DNA of 64,000 bases from Zygaena filipendulae (GCA_907165275.2 OU015655.1:13218501-13282500), one strand, 5' to 3'; positions 39,401 through 41,940 are shown, counted from the first letter of the stretch. Notes: generated by a model from the letters alone, not told the origin. Numbers and translations: made by a program.

Positions 39401-41491
39401 TATGTTATTATTTTTAACCGACTTCCCAAAAAGGAGGAGGTTCTCAATTCAACGCGTATGTTTTTTTTTTATTGTACTCTTTTTTTCTCTCTTTTCATAT
39501 TGTGTCATGGTCTGTGTGTAAATAAATATATTTCTATTCAAACTATTCTATTCGGTCGTAGTGGTTATATACTATTTAGTCTCAAAGAAAATATAATCAC
39601 ATCATCTGTCTCTCCAAGTCTTAAAACTGTCACTTCGCGAAAAATCAATTCAAAAGAAAAAATATGCATAACTCTAAAAAGGTTTTATCATGTTTATTAT
39701 GCAACATTATATCGAAGCTTTCGACCATTGCATTGTGCTGAAGTCTTTAAATGATGATAACTTTTTTCCCCTATGGTCTATTTCGATGAAACAAAGTATG
39801 TTGATCCAGACTTAGCTTAATCTACTACTGAAAATTGCATGACGTTCAGTAGATGCGGAGATTATCGCGAACAGACAGACAGACAGACAGACAGAAAAGA
39901 ATTTTAAAAACTTTTTTTTTAGGCTTGGTTACTCTTCTTTTATCACCCCTTTCAATTTTAGGTAAAAATATTCAATGTATAGAATCGCGGATTCTACTCT
40001 TTTATTATAGTATAGATCTGACGCCTGAAACGTTTTTCCCATCACATTTAATATCAAGTTTTATTCAAAACCGACTGGTGGTTCTCGCGTGATGCATGCA
40101 CATACGTACCGACTAACATATTAAAGATAGCTATTTCGACCTTCATCGGGTAATTTTCAACATATACCTGTATATTTCATGAACAGTCACGGCCCCGCTA
40201 CAGTTTTTACAGTTGACGTTCCGTTACACCTAAGGTATTTAGGTTGAACAAACACAGCTCCTCTTATCAAGAAATGAATGAGTGGCCTTATCATTTATTA
40301 GTAAGTAGCAGTTTCCCGCTGTTTCAACCGGTATTAAGTTCGGAGTTCCCGCGGGAATATCGGCATAAAAAGTACCGTGGGTATATTCATGATGATAATT
40401 ATATTAAGTAGTTAAAGAGTAAAAGCGTAATAAATAAACACACACACAACACTTTCATATTTATAGTAGATATTAGGTTAGGACGCTAAGTGATTTTTTG
40501 AAAATAATGTACTTAACTAAATATTTATGACGAACGACATGGTAGTTATGAATTTATATCTACATTAATAATAAAGTAAAGCAAAAGTAAAGTTTCTAAG
40601 TATGGATGTAGGGAGTATATTCTGGAATTAATTCTAAAAAAAATATTCCCTAACAGAAAACTAGGGTAGGTGTCCTTGAGTGAGGATGCTTTTGAAACCA
40701 TGAAGAAAAACTGTAATGTAAAGCCATGTAAAGATACTTGTTGTACCATAATAAAACCTTTTTTTTATGAATTCGCCAATGCTCGGATAAGTAGGTTCTT
40801 CTTTTTAAATAAAGGACTTTCGCAAATTTAGCCAACCTGTAGTAACTATAAGTGATAATAATGTACTTTAAAAAGTAAAAGAGTTTATTAGCCTCGTGGA
40901 ATATTTTGAAACCTTAGTTTATGGCTGAAGTCTGCAAAATCTTTCTCGGAGCTCTTTGCGGACATCGAATCGTATTATGCAAAGATATTGTATTTTAATG
41001 TCTTATGTAATATTTTATGTCCACACTAAAGACATACACAATCAAATCAAATTTTTTTTATTAACATAAAAATAACTGACGGATCCGACGACTTCGATTC
41101 CCGCCAAAAAAGTACACAGTGACGGCGACTACGGATTGGTTTAATTTTCATATTTGGAATTATATTTCGGAAAGCGTGTTAAAAATTTTGAACCACGCCG
41201 AAAGTGACATCATTCACCACATAACGTTCGCTATGCGACCTGTGCTTTTCAGATTAGTTATAAATAAACTTTAAACAACAACCGATAACACAATATCATA
41301 ACAGCTGCACTATATACTTACAAATCTACGACCGTGTCCGGTATACCCCTCGGTATTCTATGCAGGTTTATTCCGGAGCAATTCAATTTATCGCCTTCGC
41401 ATTCGCATATTTTCGGGCAAACACTTTGGGCGAGTTTGACAGCGAAACAATTAAATGTCACGACGAACACAAAACAGTGCAAGAACTTCAT
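1..41491 (-). CDS. Peroxidasin-like LRR-Ig secreted protein, 5' part of gene (6 exons, 3' end outside window)
   Basis: Exons in coding order: 41322-41491, 3688-3900, 2347-2562, 1711-1901, 836-1111, 1-453 (open at the window edge); 1519 nt, about 506 residues. Order seen: signal peptide, LRRNT, about seven 24-residue LRRs, LRRCT, Ig1, Ig2, start of Ig3. All junctions use GT/AG with matching phase. The order LRR then several Igs, an LRRCT reading NNFSCDC and an Ig1 strand reading GTLLIKNIQSTDAGLYKC resemble peroxidasin, an extracellular haem peroxidase that cross-links collagen IV in basement membrane. The peroxidase domain would lie left of the window, so the family call is inference. Kekkon proteins have one Ig and LRIG proteins many more LRRs, so both fit less well. 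Intron 1 is 37.4 kb. Confidence 0.7.
562..804 (-). mobile_element. CRE-bearing long-TIR MITE (internally deleted copy) filling intron 5
   Basis: The right end (GACGGACTAATTTG ... TCAACATCCCTAT) and degraded left end (CCGTCTTGAAGATCAATAA) match the family described at 2960-3283. It keeps two perfect TGACGTCA sites (601-608, 648-655). It occupies most of the 382-bp intron 5 and ends about 30 bp from the exon 5 donor. Confidence 0.7.
836..1111 (-). CDS. Peroxidasin-like exon 5: first Ig domain
   Basis: Acceptor CTTTTTAG and donor GTAAGT (GT is the complement of 834-835). The 276 nt encode CPVFRMTTQNKIAVLGQ and one complete I-set Ig domain: core Cys in SFDCANN, Trp in MSWYFQ, and DAGLYKCKAKN with the second Cys. 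The strand GTLLIKNIQSTDAGLYKC is very like Ig1 of peroxidasins. It ends with one base of a codon (G), completed by TC of exon 6 to Val. Confidence 0.87.
1175..1688. mobile_element. 514-bp foldback MITE in intron 4
   Basis: The ends TAATATACACACCGGCAG and TGTCGGTGTGTATATTA are inverted repeats; complementarity continues inward for roughly 190 bp (AAAAGGCAGAGTATAG against CTATACTCTGCCTTTTT, then a region around TTGCAA). It makes up nearly all of the 599-bp intron 4 and stops about 20 bp from the exon 4 donor. Confidence 0.75.
1711..1901 (-). CDS. Peroxidasin-like exon 4: last LRR and LRR C-terminal cap
   Basis: Acceptor ACGTTTCAG (complement of 1902-1910), donor ATGTAATA (GT is the complement of 1709-1710). 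The 191 nt encode SLFNNSLRTIPPDEFESLP, then KLTTLHIDKNNFSCDC, the start of an LRRCT cap with Cys in CDC and downstream VSCRVDQSRTC. The last Cys is split over the intron (T/GT) and regained in exon 5, which supports both sites. An AG nearer the Ig coding block would create an in-frame stop and was excluded. Confidence 0.85.
2144..2215 (-). mobile_element. Non-LTR retrotransposon 3'-tail fragment
   Basis: In reverse complement it reads GCCTTAGGCATTAAGTCCGC then CTTTTGTACGATAAAGTG, a 3' UTR motif seen again at about 59113-59160 on the plus strand. Only the tail is present, in intron 3. The rest of intron 3 (1902-2346) shows nothing else. Confidence 0.45.
2347..2562 (-). CDS. Peroxidasin-like exon 3: three leucine-rich repeats
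   Basis: Acceptor TTTCCAG (complement of 2563-2569) and donor GTGAGT (complement of 2341-2346). The 216 nt are exactly 72 residues, three 24-residue LRRs: SLAHNQIVNLRGSVFLHLK, NLQKLYLNNNCLKWLTINNF and KLNGIFLDSNHIKVIQIGTF. Exon size is a multiple of the repeat length, as expected if LRRs were duplicated by whole exons. Confidence 0.88.
2960..3283 (+). mobile_element. CRE-bearing long-TIR MITE, complete reference copy (intron 2)
   Basis: About 324 bp. Left end GGGATGTTGACTACTATTG, right end TTAGTCAACATGCCCAT; imperfect TIRs of about 90 bp share TTAGTCCGTC and ATACGTGTC blocks. Two perfect TGACGTCA sites (3107, 3151) flank a CCGCCATACAAACTGTCAG-like core. No transposase is encoded. Other copies: 562, 14693, 18709, 22083, 24361, 34838, 42753, 57113. 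The preceding stretch 2563-2959 holds nothing recognised. Confidence 0.8.
3552..3669 (-). mobile_element. Helitron-like fragment, degenerate
   Basis: GCTGTGCCCCACGGTTTCG followed by a body like other Helitron-like copies here (GTGATGATCGGTTGA) and a degenerate 5' end TTTATATTATTAGTAGA. Lies between exons 2 and 3. Confidence 0.55.
3688..3900 (-). CDS. Peroxidasin-like exon 2: three leucine-rich repeats
   Basis: Acceptor TTTGCAG (complement of 3901-3903) and donor GTAAGT (complement of 3682-3687). The 213 nt encode NLDGNSILYLSRGPL through LGNLKIL, three 24-residue LRRs with the LxxLxLxxN pattern (RLRNLSLCHSEL, NLESLYLKGNEI). It begins with the third base of a codon and leaves two bases, as exon 3 needs. 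Upstream intron is 37.4 kb; the next intron is 1125 bp. Confidence 0.85.
3937..4247 (-). mobile_element. Helitron-like nonautonomous element
   Basis: On the plus strand A|CTAGCTGTGCCCTGCGG opens it and TATTAGTAGGGA|T closes it, so in its own direction it runs TC...CTAG inserted between A and T, the Helitron rule. The 3' hairpin is degraded. Confidence 0.7.
4821..5149 (+). repeat. 329-bp host segment, left copy of a duplication flanking the BEL cluster
   Basis: Runs from AGTTACAATCATTG to TATACCTAAACC and reappears at 13341-13669 with no difference I could see. It contains a Helitron-like fragment (4951-5040). The right copy starts exactly at the end of the BEL LTR; the left copy ends exactly where a BEL pol fragment begins. 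Confidence 0.9.
5150..5920 (+). pseudogene. BEL/Pao integrase C-terminal fragment (plus copy 1)
   Basis: Open from the junction at 5150 to a stop at 5918-5920. It starts within the integrase catalytic core (after the first Asp), keeps the second acidic motif as SDSGTSF (the minus copy has SDNGTSF) and the Glu in GGCWERLVRS, then the C-terminal DUF5641-like part ending KKLAVLVVSD. It matches plus copy 2 (7203-7973) at every position I compared, so it is a recent partial duplication. Gag, protease, RT and zinc-binding parts are absent. Confidence 0.85.
5948..6122 (+). repeat. BEL/Pao 3' LTR of plus copy 1
   Basis: Starts TGTTGACGACCAACC 27 bp after the pol stop and ends CTTCCTCTC. It differs from the minus element's LTR at several positions (TTTCCTAAC vs TTTTCTAAC; extra T and A tracts), so it belongs to a slightly different copy. 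At 6123 it joins directly to pol-internal sequence rather than to host DNA. Confidence 0.8.
6123..7973 (+). pseudogene. BEL/Pao pol 3' half: RNase H end, integrase (plus copy 2)
   Basis: Begins inside the RNase H region; a T7 tract present in the minus copy is T6 here near 6159, shifting frame, so the long open frame only starts at 6237 (GEISEISNTRNW) and runs 578 residues. It contains the tether region, an H2C2 zinc motif (HYHVNFGHAN ... CQFCRNRK), the catalytic core with D in YVGLDYFGP, D in SDSGTSF and E in CWERLV, and the DUF5641-like tail. Unlike the minus copy it reads Leu (TTG), not a stop, at the LLRATGR-L position. Lacks gag, protease and RT. Confidence 0.85.
8001..8064 (+). repeat. 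BEL/Pao 3' LTR of plus copy 2, truncated to 64 bp
   Basis: Same start as the LTR at 5948, cut off after TATACACACTATTT where the minus element's LTR begins. The remainder of this LTR is not found on the far side of the minus element. Confidence 0.8.
8065..8237 (-). repeat. BEL/Pao 3' LTR (minus element)
   Basis: Runs on the minus strand from TGTTGACGACCAACC to TTCCTCTTTA. Matches the 5' LTR at 13168-13340 at every position compared. It starts 27 bp after the pol stop. Confidence 0.88.
8265..9674 (-). pseudogene. BEL/Pao integrase part of pol downstream of a premature stop
   Basis: 470 codons in the same frame as the upstream gag-pol block, separated from it only by TAG at 9675-9677. Contains the H2C2 zinc motif (HYHVNFGHAN ... 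CQFCRNRK), the complete catalytic core (YVGLDYFGP, SDNGTSF, CWERLV) and the C-terminal domain ending KKLAVLVVSD. With no stop suppression it would not be translated from gag-pol. Confidence 0.85.
9675..13139 (-). CDS. BEL/Pao gag-protease-truncated RT-RNase H polyprotein, ends at premature TAG
   Basis: 1154 codons from ATG (MPIITRAQSKFLAR) 28 nt downstream of the LTR end. N-terminal gag with a charged helix, a low-complexity QATAC-type tract (about 12440-12660), a DUF1759-like region, Cys/His knuckles (CKFCQAGVHEVNNC, CRRCLKRGSHQYRTC), aspartic protease with LLDDGSSTTLLD, then the start of RT (WYLPHFGVVHPHKKKLRVVHD). At about 10160 RT joins RNase H (CAALIAARYAT ... FFWSDSLTVLKWL) without loss of frame; the catalytic YVDD-type region is gone. 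The stop at 9675-9677 replaces a Leu codon kept in the plus copy. Confidence 0.87.
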   Translation of the reverse strand: MPIITRAQSKFLARSESELTMLASKPTPLESAPFQGSATITDALASAPPRTSREEHVGSPHSHHSRHHDTSATSSVSSTATIKARQLAAKAEHARRLAEIDRRTAERERAVADIELQAELAAIEMSSSRSSKAHEVQDWLVDTTQSKYGTTKPFSFCRDDAPYIPTTQENEPQATACVHSQATVCPSQQATAYALSQDPQATACAPPHATACALPHAISGTPPQHTAYALPPLAATTASPQSQVPNCVLPSSRTQATAQPLYLPTHIPSVNCNNNVNKTNNLGTQDSFITLANVIADLGKKKFKVCDIPKFDGRAVDWLPFKKAFEQSSSSFTAAENISRLSAALQGLAKEAVAMLLVSADDPNHVMLALENRFAQPEFIVLQQLSLVRALPKLGTYETTRELNIFACRIRNCVEVIRLLKKPEYLASPELANTIIGKLTPLLRSRWSDFAETRTECGKFKLEILADFLEKEANLQVKFGFIPTESTQFAKSQPGVILKSPNKVYAINSSIQQKGTTKPTSMCKFCQAGVHEVNNCEKFALLDIDSRWQWVLDNKVCRRCLKRGSHQYRTCNKKCDVDGCTYNRRHHSLLHRSPSEITAHADVQSDNLITPDSEVQPVSQYNNDKTKITPISQVQSVSQYSNVKTQPYSILDPEPQYKVKQSATIAHSASPSRSASLKPHLKVIAVTITGPEGSVDTYALLDDGSSTTLLDQSVADLVGAKGTKGTLHINCIGGLNKEMDTNFINIKIKGRHSADTYEIRARTIHNLCISSQSICQNIIKDYDYLNDLADVLSYDEAKPMILIGADNWHLLIPQAIRIGFKSQPAAVLTALGWVLFGFISHTQPVEFVNHISVDNTDSSLDAVIKEYYKLDSIGLIKKDFRSSDDQRALDILEKTTERLPSGRFQTGLLWRDNIQFVPKSRELALSRFASLERKFAKDKSYADSYKQNIKTTIDKGYAELCSEPPSGTVTWYLPHFGVVHPHKKKLRVVHDCAAKCAALIAARYATYITEAHRRKPNKVFFWSDSLTVLKWLRSDPCTFKAFVAFRVGEISEISNTRNWRYVPTALNVADDATRDIHEFTRSSRWFTGPSFLLLPQLEWPCEPTSHDISLVPEELKRNSELVGLLVEKQSLPSPVVAHPEYFSSWIRLLRATGR
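13151..13164 (-). other. Primer-binding-site-like motif of the BEL/Pao element
   Basis: TGGTGTCAGAAGTA lies 3 nt inside the 5' LTR, beginning TGG as sites complementary to a tRNA CCA end do. I cannot assign the tRNA. Confidence 0.5.
13168..13340 (-). repeat. BEL/Pao 5' LTR (minus element)
   Basis: 173 bp, no difference seen from the LTR at 8065-8237. Its outer edge (GGTCGTCAACA on the plus strand) abuts the second copy of the 329-bp host segment. Confidence 0.88.
13341..13669 (+). repeat. 329-bp host segment, right copy of a duplication flanking the BEL cluster
   Basis: Same sequence as 4821-5149, including its Helitron-like fragment at 13471-13560. It continues into host DNA (TTCCTCATTAATC), whereas the left copy continues into BEL pol. 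Far longer than the 4-6 bp target duplication made by LTR elements. Confidence 0.9.
13733..13803 (+). mobile_element. Lepidopteran repeat tail (TTTATCGCC-GACAGACAGACG type)
   Basis: TTTATCGCCGACAGACAGA, then GGAGTTCATTTTATAATATG; a similar tail ends the repeat at 54390-54520. Resembles 3' portions of common nonautonomous repeats here; family uncertain. Confidence 0.4.
13817..14015 (-). repeat. Dispersed repeat with (ATGAA)n end, copy 1
   Basis: Opens with tandem AAATG units, then a block with GGCAACCAGCTCAGCATAAG, GGGCCCGACGCTG and GTGGCGTCACGG. A second copy sits at 52911-53122. If the pentamer run is a 3' tail the element lies on the minus strand. Family not recognised. Confidence 0.6.
14693..14810 (-). 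mobile_element. CRE-bearing MITE, truncated hybrid fragment
   Basis: ATCAAAATTCCATTTAATCC matches one TIR, then AGATTAATAAAAAATATTG matches the other, ending with a perfect TGACGTCA (14797). Looks like recombined halves of two copies. Confidence 0.55.
14935..15345 (+). mobile_element. Helitron-like composite: short minus end joined to TATAATAAAAGAGTAG family
   Basis: 14935-15000 is a minus-oriented CTAGCTGCTCCTCGCGG end. 15047-15345 matches the plus-oriented family seen complete at 28739-29038 (ATAATAAAAGAGTAGAATCC, GTCTGTCTGTTCGCGATAAT). The joint suggests nested or recombined copies. Confidence 0.6.
15885..15992 (+). mobile_element. tRNA-derived SINE-like fragment
   Basis: Contains the pol III box-B-like motif GGTTCGATTCCCGATGGGGG preceded by CCGCTAATCAAGAGG, then CCAGTCTGGGCGTG. 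Related copies at 18534 and 19474. No intact tRNA cloverleaf was seen. Confidence 0.55.
16621..16907 (+). other. Unassigned 93-codon open frame, GC-balanced block
   Basis: Open from ATG at 16623 to 16904 (MTGKSAYCSFWDRR ... VIDVGTMRSV). Its base composition is more balanced than the AT-rich intron around it, and the block appears to continue to about 16990. No domain is recognised, no splice or promoter context is evident, and the host gene runs on the other strand. It may be a decayed repeat. Confidence 0.25.
17025..17095 (-). mobile_element. Helitron-like 3'-end fragment
   Basis: AGCTGTGCCCCGCGGTTTAA then AACTCCCGCAGGGACTCCC; the body is lost. Confidence 0.55.
17541..17776. mobile_element. 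TIR MITE, GGGCCCTTATTCACTATGACC family
   Basis: Ends GGGCCCTTATTCACTATGAC and GGTCGTAGTGAATACGGGCC are inverted. Interior has CATAACGCGCGT and TGTGGCGCGTTA, also inverted. Other copies at 38179-38424 and (partial) 46787-46905. Confidence 0.75.
17824..17921 (+). mobile_element. Helitron-like 3'-end fragment
   Basis: GGACATAGAGTATTTTTTAT, CCCGCGGGAACTCCGAAAT and a terminal CAGCTGG in place of CAGCTAG. Confidence 0.55.
18186..18332 (+). mobile_element. Helitron-like element, internally deleted
   Basis: A|TCCTACTATTACTATAAATG at the 5' end and GGCTCAGCTAG|T at the 3' end; insertion between A and T. Confidence 0.7.
18534..18648 (-). mobile_element. tRNA-derived SINE with AT-repeat tail
   Basis: On the minus strand: CCGCTAATCAAGAGG, box-B-like GGTTCGATTCCCGGTGGGGG, then CCAGTCTGGGTGTG and a TATATATA tail. 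Confidence 0.6.
18709..19018 (+). mobile_element. CRE-bearing long-TIR MITE, one CRE lost
   Basis: AATAGGGATGTTGACTAC to GTCAACATGCCCATT. Keeps TGACGTCA at 18859; the second site was removed by a short deletion near 18903. Confidence 0.8.
19474..19560 (-). mobile_element. tRNA-derived SINE-like fragment
   Basis: Minus strand GACCGCTAATCAAGGGGTGC then GGTTCGATTCCCGGTGGGAG. Related to 18534 and 15885. Confidence 0.5.
19868..20015 (+). mobile_element. Helitron-like family starting ATACGAGCAATTCTTGTATA
   Basis: Contains GAATCTCGGAAACGGCTCC, ATTTTCATGAAATTTAGTAT and GATCGATCTAGC-like motifs that I recognise as a widespread lepidopteran repeat, usually classed with Helitrons. Confidence 0.5.
20553..20790. 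mobile_element. 238-bp TIR MITE with 2-bp TSD (copy 1, TSD CA)
   Basis: TGGATACAGATAAGCAATAG ... TTATTGCTTATCTGCGTCCA. TIRs of about 35 bp include GTGTTAACCCACA. Flanked by CA on each side. Other copies at 26983, 29574 and 35944. Confidence 0.8.
20930..21470 (-). mobile_element. Helitron-like element interrupted by a TIR MITE
   Basis: ACTAGCTGTTCCGCGCAG opens it; after the nested insertion it resumes at GTCACTCAGGAATAATGTAG and ends near ATACTATTAATATAGAT. Confidence 0.65.
20955..21338. mobile_element. TIR MITE, CAGGGTGTCCCGTAAATCGACG family (nested)
   Basis: CAGGGTGTCCCGTAAATCGA at one end, CGTCGATTTACGGGACACTC at the other; inner CTGGTTCTGGCTTG also pairs. Second copy at 50877-51182. Confidence 0.75.
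21744..21982 (+). mobile_element. Helitron-like element, ATAAATAAAATTGAAGG family
   Basis: A|TCTATACATACATATAAATA at the 5' end; GGTGAAACCGCGGGGCACAG then CTAG|T at the 3' end. Confidence 0.75.
22083..22414 (-). mobile_element. CRE-bearing long-TIR MITE, complete
   Basis: AATAGGCATGTTGATTAA to CACATCCCTATT. Two perfect TGACGTCA sites at 22211 and 22256. Confidence 0.8.
22764..22823 (-). mobile_element. Helitron-like 3'-end fragment
   Basis: CTAGCTATTTGTTACGATTT then CGGAGTTCCTGTGGCAATTC; about 60 bp. Confidence 0.45.
22848..23061 (-). mobile_element. Helitron-like element, complete
   Basis: A|CTAGCTGTGCCCCACGG ... TTATAATACTAGTAGGA|T. In its own direction TC...CTAG between A and T, with the 3' hairpin recognisable. 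Confidence 0.8.
23165..23369 (+). mobile_element. Helitron-like element, inverted relative to 22848
   Basis: TATATTATAAATTTGAAAGT start and hairpin CCGCGGGTGAAACCGCGG then GGCACAGCTAG|T. With 22848-23061 it forms an inverted pair about 100 bp apart. Confidence 0.8.
23710..23875 (-). mobile_element. Helitron-like fragment
   Basis: CCCGCGTAAATTCGGAGTTC, GTACCCCTGACAACGTGTAT and GATCGGTTGAATTG; both termini degraded. Confidence 0.55.
24489..24664 (+). mobile_element. Helitron-like element, ATATATAAATCACGTGTCACG family (nested)
   Basis: TCTTAATATATATAAATCAC start, TGTTTGTCCGCGATGGACTC body, and CTAA end, which fits the CTRR rule. Confidence 0.65.
24672..24758 (+). mobile_element. Helitron-like 3'-end fragment (nested)
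   Basis: CAGGGGTAGGTACAAAGAAG, CCGCGGGAACTCCGAAATTA, end ACAGCTAG|T. Confidence 0.6.
25525..25727 (-). mobile_element. Helitron-like element, complete
   Basis: CTAGCTGTCCCGCGCGGTTT ... TTATTATATTAGTATAGA; own-direction TC...CTAG. Confidence 0.75.
25878..26292. mobile_element. 415-bp TIR element with 3-bp TSD (TGA)
   Basis: GGTCCGTATTCCAGAAGG and CCTTTTGGAATACGGACC are inverted; flanked by TGA at 25875-25877 and 26293-26295. Inside, a block around TCTAATCACTTGAAA-TAGTCTT is present twice in tandem. A 3-bp TSD suits PIF/Harbinger-type elements, but no transposase is present. Confidence 0.75.
26983..27220. mobile_element. 238-bp TIR MITE with 2-bp TSD (copy 2, TSD AT)
   Basis: TGGACATAGATAAGCAATAG ... 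TTATTGCTTATCTGCGTCCA, flanked by AT on both sides. Confidence 0.8.
28025..28190 (-). mobile_element. Helitron-like element, 5'-truncated
   Basis: CTAGCTGTGCCCCGCGG, TTTCACCCGCGGTAATTTCG, TACCCCTGACAACGTGGATG. 28196-28440 behind it contains an (ACAG)n run and a further degenerate repeat body. Confidence 0.7.
28739..29038 (+). mobile_element. Helitron-like element, TCTATACTATAATAAAAGAG family, complete
   Basis: A|TCTATACTATAATAAAAGAG start; AAACCGCGGAGCACAGCTAG|T end. Body has TTCGCGATAATCTCCGCATC. Partial relatives at 15047-15345 and 39737-40016. Confidence 0.8.
29067..29150 (-). mobile_element. Helitron-like fragment
   Basis: TTAGCTATTTCCCGTGG, CCCGCGGGAATTTCGG and GAGTACCTACCCTATTTC. Confidence 0.45.
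29574..29810. mobile_element. 237-bp TIR MITE with 2-bp TSD (copy 3, TSD AT)
   Basis: TGGACATAGATAAGCAATAG ... CTTATCTGCGTCCA, flanked by AT on both sides. Confidence 0.8.
30276..31234. mobile_element. Nonautonomous hAT element, 959 bp, perfect 8-bp TSD
   Basis: Ends CAGTGGCGAAGGT and ACCCTTCGCCACTG; flanked by ATCTACAG at 30268-30275 and 31235-31242. Eight-bp duplications and CAG-type ends are the hAT signature. No transposase frame. It carries about 90 bp (from 30873) shared with the element at 33212 and a TGACGTCA at 30564. Confidence 0.88.
31490..31840. mobile_element. TIR MITE, TATACAACGTGTTAATGAATT family
   Basis: TATACAACGTGTTAATGAAT with TTAACTGAAAAC at one end is inverted as GTTTTCAGTTAA-TTCATTAACACGTTGTATA at the other (TIR about 32 bp). 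Confidence 0.75.
32247..32447 (+). mobile_element. Helitron-like element, complete
   Basis: A|TCCTAATAATATTATAAACG start; GGTGAAACCGCGGGGCACAG then CTAG|T. Confidence 0.8.
32689..32885 (-). mobile_element. Helitron-like element, degenerate
   Basis: TAGCTGTTCTTCCCGCGG followed by a body resembling other copies (AGATTTCAGTAGTTCTAG, ACAAACAAACTT). Confidence 0.4.
33212..33750 (+). mobile_element. About 540-bp TIR-like element (TTGGCCGGCTAGCTATTCAG family), copy 1
   Basis: AATAGTACATTGTTATCC to CCGAGTATGAGTAATGAAAAA. Subterminal GGGGTGAAAGTAACT and AGGGTTACTTTCAACCC are inverted. An inverted copy lies at 44601-45190, with matching boundaries, and a 90-bp piece is inside the hAT element at 30873. 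Confidence 0.7.
34270..34452 (+). mobile_element. Helitron-like element, degenerate
   Basis: TATGGAGTTCCTGCGGAAAT, a repeat-family body (GACCGATTTTGAGGGCAC) and ACTCACGCGGGTGAAACC; the terminal CTAG is lost. Confidence 0.5.
34490..34600 (-). mobile_element. tRNA-derived SINE-like fragment, degenerate
   Basis: Minus strand GGTGCTGCGGGTTCGATCAT with flanking ATGAATACTGGTG, resembling the SINE at 18534. Confidence 0.4.
34838..35125 (-). mobile_element. CRE-bearing MITE, diverged copy
   Basis: AATAGGCTGGTTGACTCA start, TTTTTAGTCCG, AAAATAACGGCGATACAT; the CRE sites are mutated (CACGTGACGTGACG). The right end fades into ATTTTGATTTTC. Confidence 0.7.
35671..36337. mobile_element. TIR element with 6-bp TSD (ACACAG), hosting a nested MITE
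   Basis: ATAGGGTTGCCACCTTTT and GGGTGGCAACCCTAT are inverted; ACACAG precedes and follows. A 237-bp MITE is nested at 35944. Confidence 0.75.
35944..36180. mobile_element. 237-bp TIR MITE with 2-bp TSD (copy 4, TSD GT, nested)
   Basis: TGGACATAGATAAGCAATAG ... CTTATCTGCGTCCA, flanked by GT on both sides. Confidence 0.8.
36515..36702 (+). mobile_element. Helitron-like element, degenerate
   Basis: GGAGTTCCTGCGGGAATGCC, repeated as GGAGTTCCTGCGGGAATTCC, then GCGGGTGAAACCGCGGGGCA and CAGTCAG instead of CAGCTAG. Confidence 0.55.
36727..36899 (+). mobile_element. Helitron-like element, degenerate
   Basis: ACTAATATTGCGAATGTAAA start, ACTGCTCAACCGATCATCAC body, GACGCGGGCGAAACAGCTT end. Confidence 0.55.
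38179..38424. mobile_element. TIR MITE, GGGCCCTTATTCACTATGACC family, copy 2
   Basis: GGGCCCTTATTCACTATGAC at the left, GATCATAGTGAATAGGGCTC at the right; interior matches 17541-17776. Confidence 0.7.
38679..38877 (+). mobile_element. Helitron-like element, complete
   Basis: A|TCCTGCTAATATTATAAATG start; CGCGGGTGAAACCGCGGG, then ATAG|T, a one-base change of CTAG. Confidence 0.75.
38956..39298 (-). pseudogene. Non-LTR retrotransposon ORF fragment (C-terminal piece)
   Basis: 109 codons, GC-rich against the surroundings: LKYAALEPQNKFIPIAVETL, GNRIRDQCGDSRSGSFLVQR and AIQRGNAASLMGSFAPG. I recognise this FIPIAVETLG ... RGNAAS pattern from C-termini of invertebrate LINE-type polyproteins, but cannot name the clade. 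The reverse transcriptase part is not present. The frame ends about 20 bp after a GTVRGGFFDV segment. It is an intron-resident remnant. Confidence 0.6.
39737..40016 (-). mobile_element. Helitron-like element, TCTATACTATAATAAAAGAG family
   Basis: On the plus strand it contains an (ACAG)n run and ends CTTTTATTATAGTATAGA|T. The CTAG end is not clear. Confidence 0.65.
40306..40474 (-). mobile_element. Helitron-like element, degenerate
   Basis: GTAGCAGTTTCCCGCTGTTT, CGGAGTTCCCGCGGGAATAT, end ATATTTATAGTAGATATT. Confidence 0.55.
40930..41115. repeat. Diverged dispersed repeat, copy 1
   Basis: Shares CTGCAAAATCTTTCTCGGAG and, about 140 bp on, AAAATAACTGACGGATCCG with TTCGATTCCCGCCAAAAAAG, in the same order as 57990-58215. 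Family unknown. Confidence 0.4.
41322..41491 (-). CDS. Peroxidasin-like exon 1: signal peptide and LRR N-terminal cap
   Basis: Coding starts at the ATG complementary to 41489-41491, giving MKFLHCFVFVVTFNCF, a basic-then-hydrophobic signal peptide, with likely cleavage before SVCPKICEC. An in-frame ATG 26 codons upstream (41569) would bury the hydrophobic stretch, so the inner start is preferred. Cysteines in CPKICECEGDKLNC form a typical LRRNT cap. The exon ends GAT TT before donor GTAAGT (41316-41321); the split codon is completed by exon 2 to give VVDL-NLDGNS, a normal LRR consensus. Length is 170 nt, 56 codons plus 2. Confidence 0.8.
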
Positions 41492-41940
41492 GATGGGGCA
41501 GTTTGGTGTACAACTGTTGGAGTTAATAACGAAGCTGAGCCATGTGGAGTGTCGCGGACGGAACGCCAACGGCGGGGGATACGAGTAGAGCGCACCGGCT
41601 TCGCGGCACTACTGCCCAAACAGAATATAACCACTGCGTGTACTGCCAATGGACTGGGCTGGCGAACTTTTTTTTTTAATTGTGCCATGTGACCGTCGAC
41701 CGAGTCACTGGCGTGTAAACACGAAACTGAAACTTCAAAAAATACTGACTCGCTAATTTAGTAACATTTGAATAAGGTATGTCAAAAAATAATATTTTTC
41801 TACATCCACCGCTTGGCTCTAAAGGCAGATTTCTCAAGAGAAGAGACGAGCGAGAAACTCTTGGGTTGCTCTTTTCAAAGTTACAAACATACAATATTAA
41901 ATGTATAGCCTATGTTATAAATGCGAATACGAGTTTGTTT

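Larger units (their letters stand above)
3901..41321 (-). other. Intron 1 of the peroxidasin-like gene, 37.4 kb, repeat-filled
   Basis: Bounded by donor GTAAGT after exon 1 and acceptor TTTGCAG before exon 2. I could find no further exon compatible with the gene. Stretches with nothing recognisable, mostly AT-rich: 4248-4820, 14016-14690, 15346-15880, 16000-16620, 17100-17540, 19020-19470, 24880-25524, 26293-26980, 27221-28020, 29150-29570, 31842-32246, 32890-33210, 33751-34240, 36900-38178, 40017-40305 and 40475-40925. Confidence 0.75.

Noticed and set aside
39056..39754. 232-codon plus-strand open frame
   Set aside because: Its first third is the antisense of a recognisable LINE-type ORF fragment; the rest is AT-driven low-complexity and Helitron-like sequence.
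41492..41569. Upstream ATG for the peroxidasin-like gene (26 codons longer)
   Set aside because: It would place a polar stretch before the hydrophobic core; the inner ATG gives a normal signal peptide.
41360..41692. 110-codon plus-strand frame and other plus frames across exon 1
   Set aside because: They are antisense to the signal-peptide/LRRNT exon, whose splice phase and protein features are clear.
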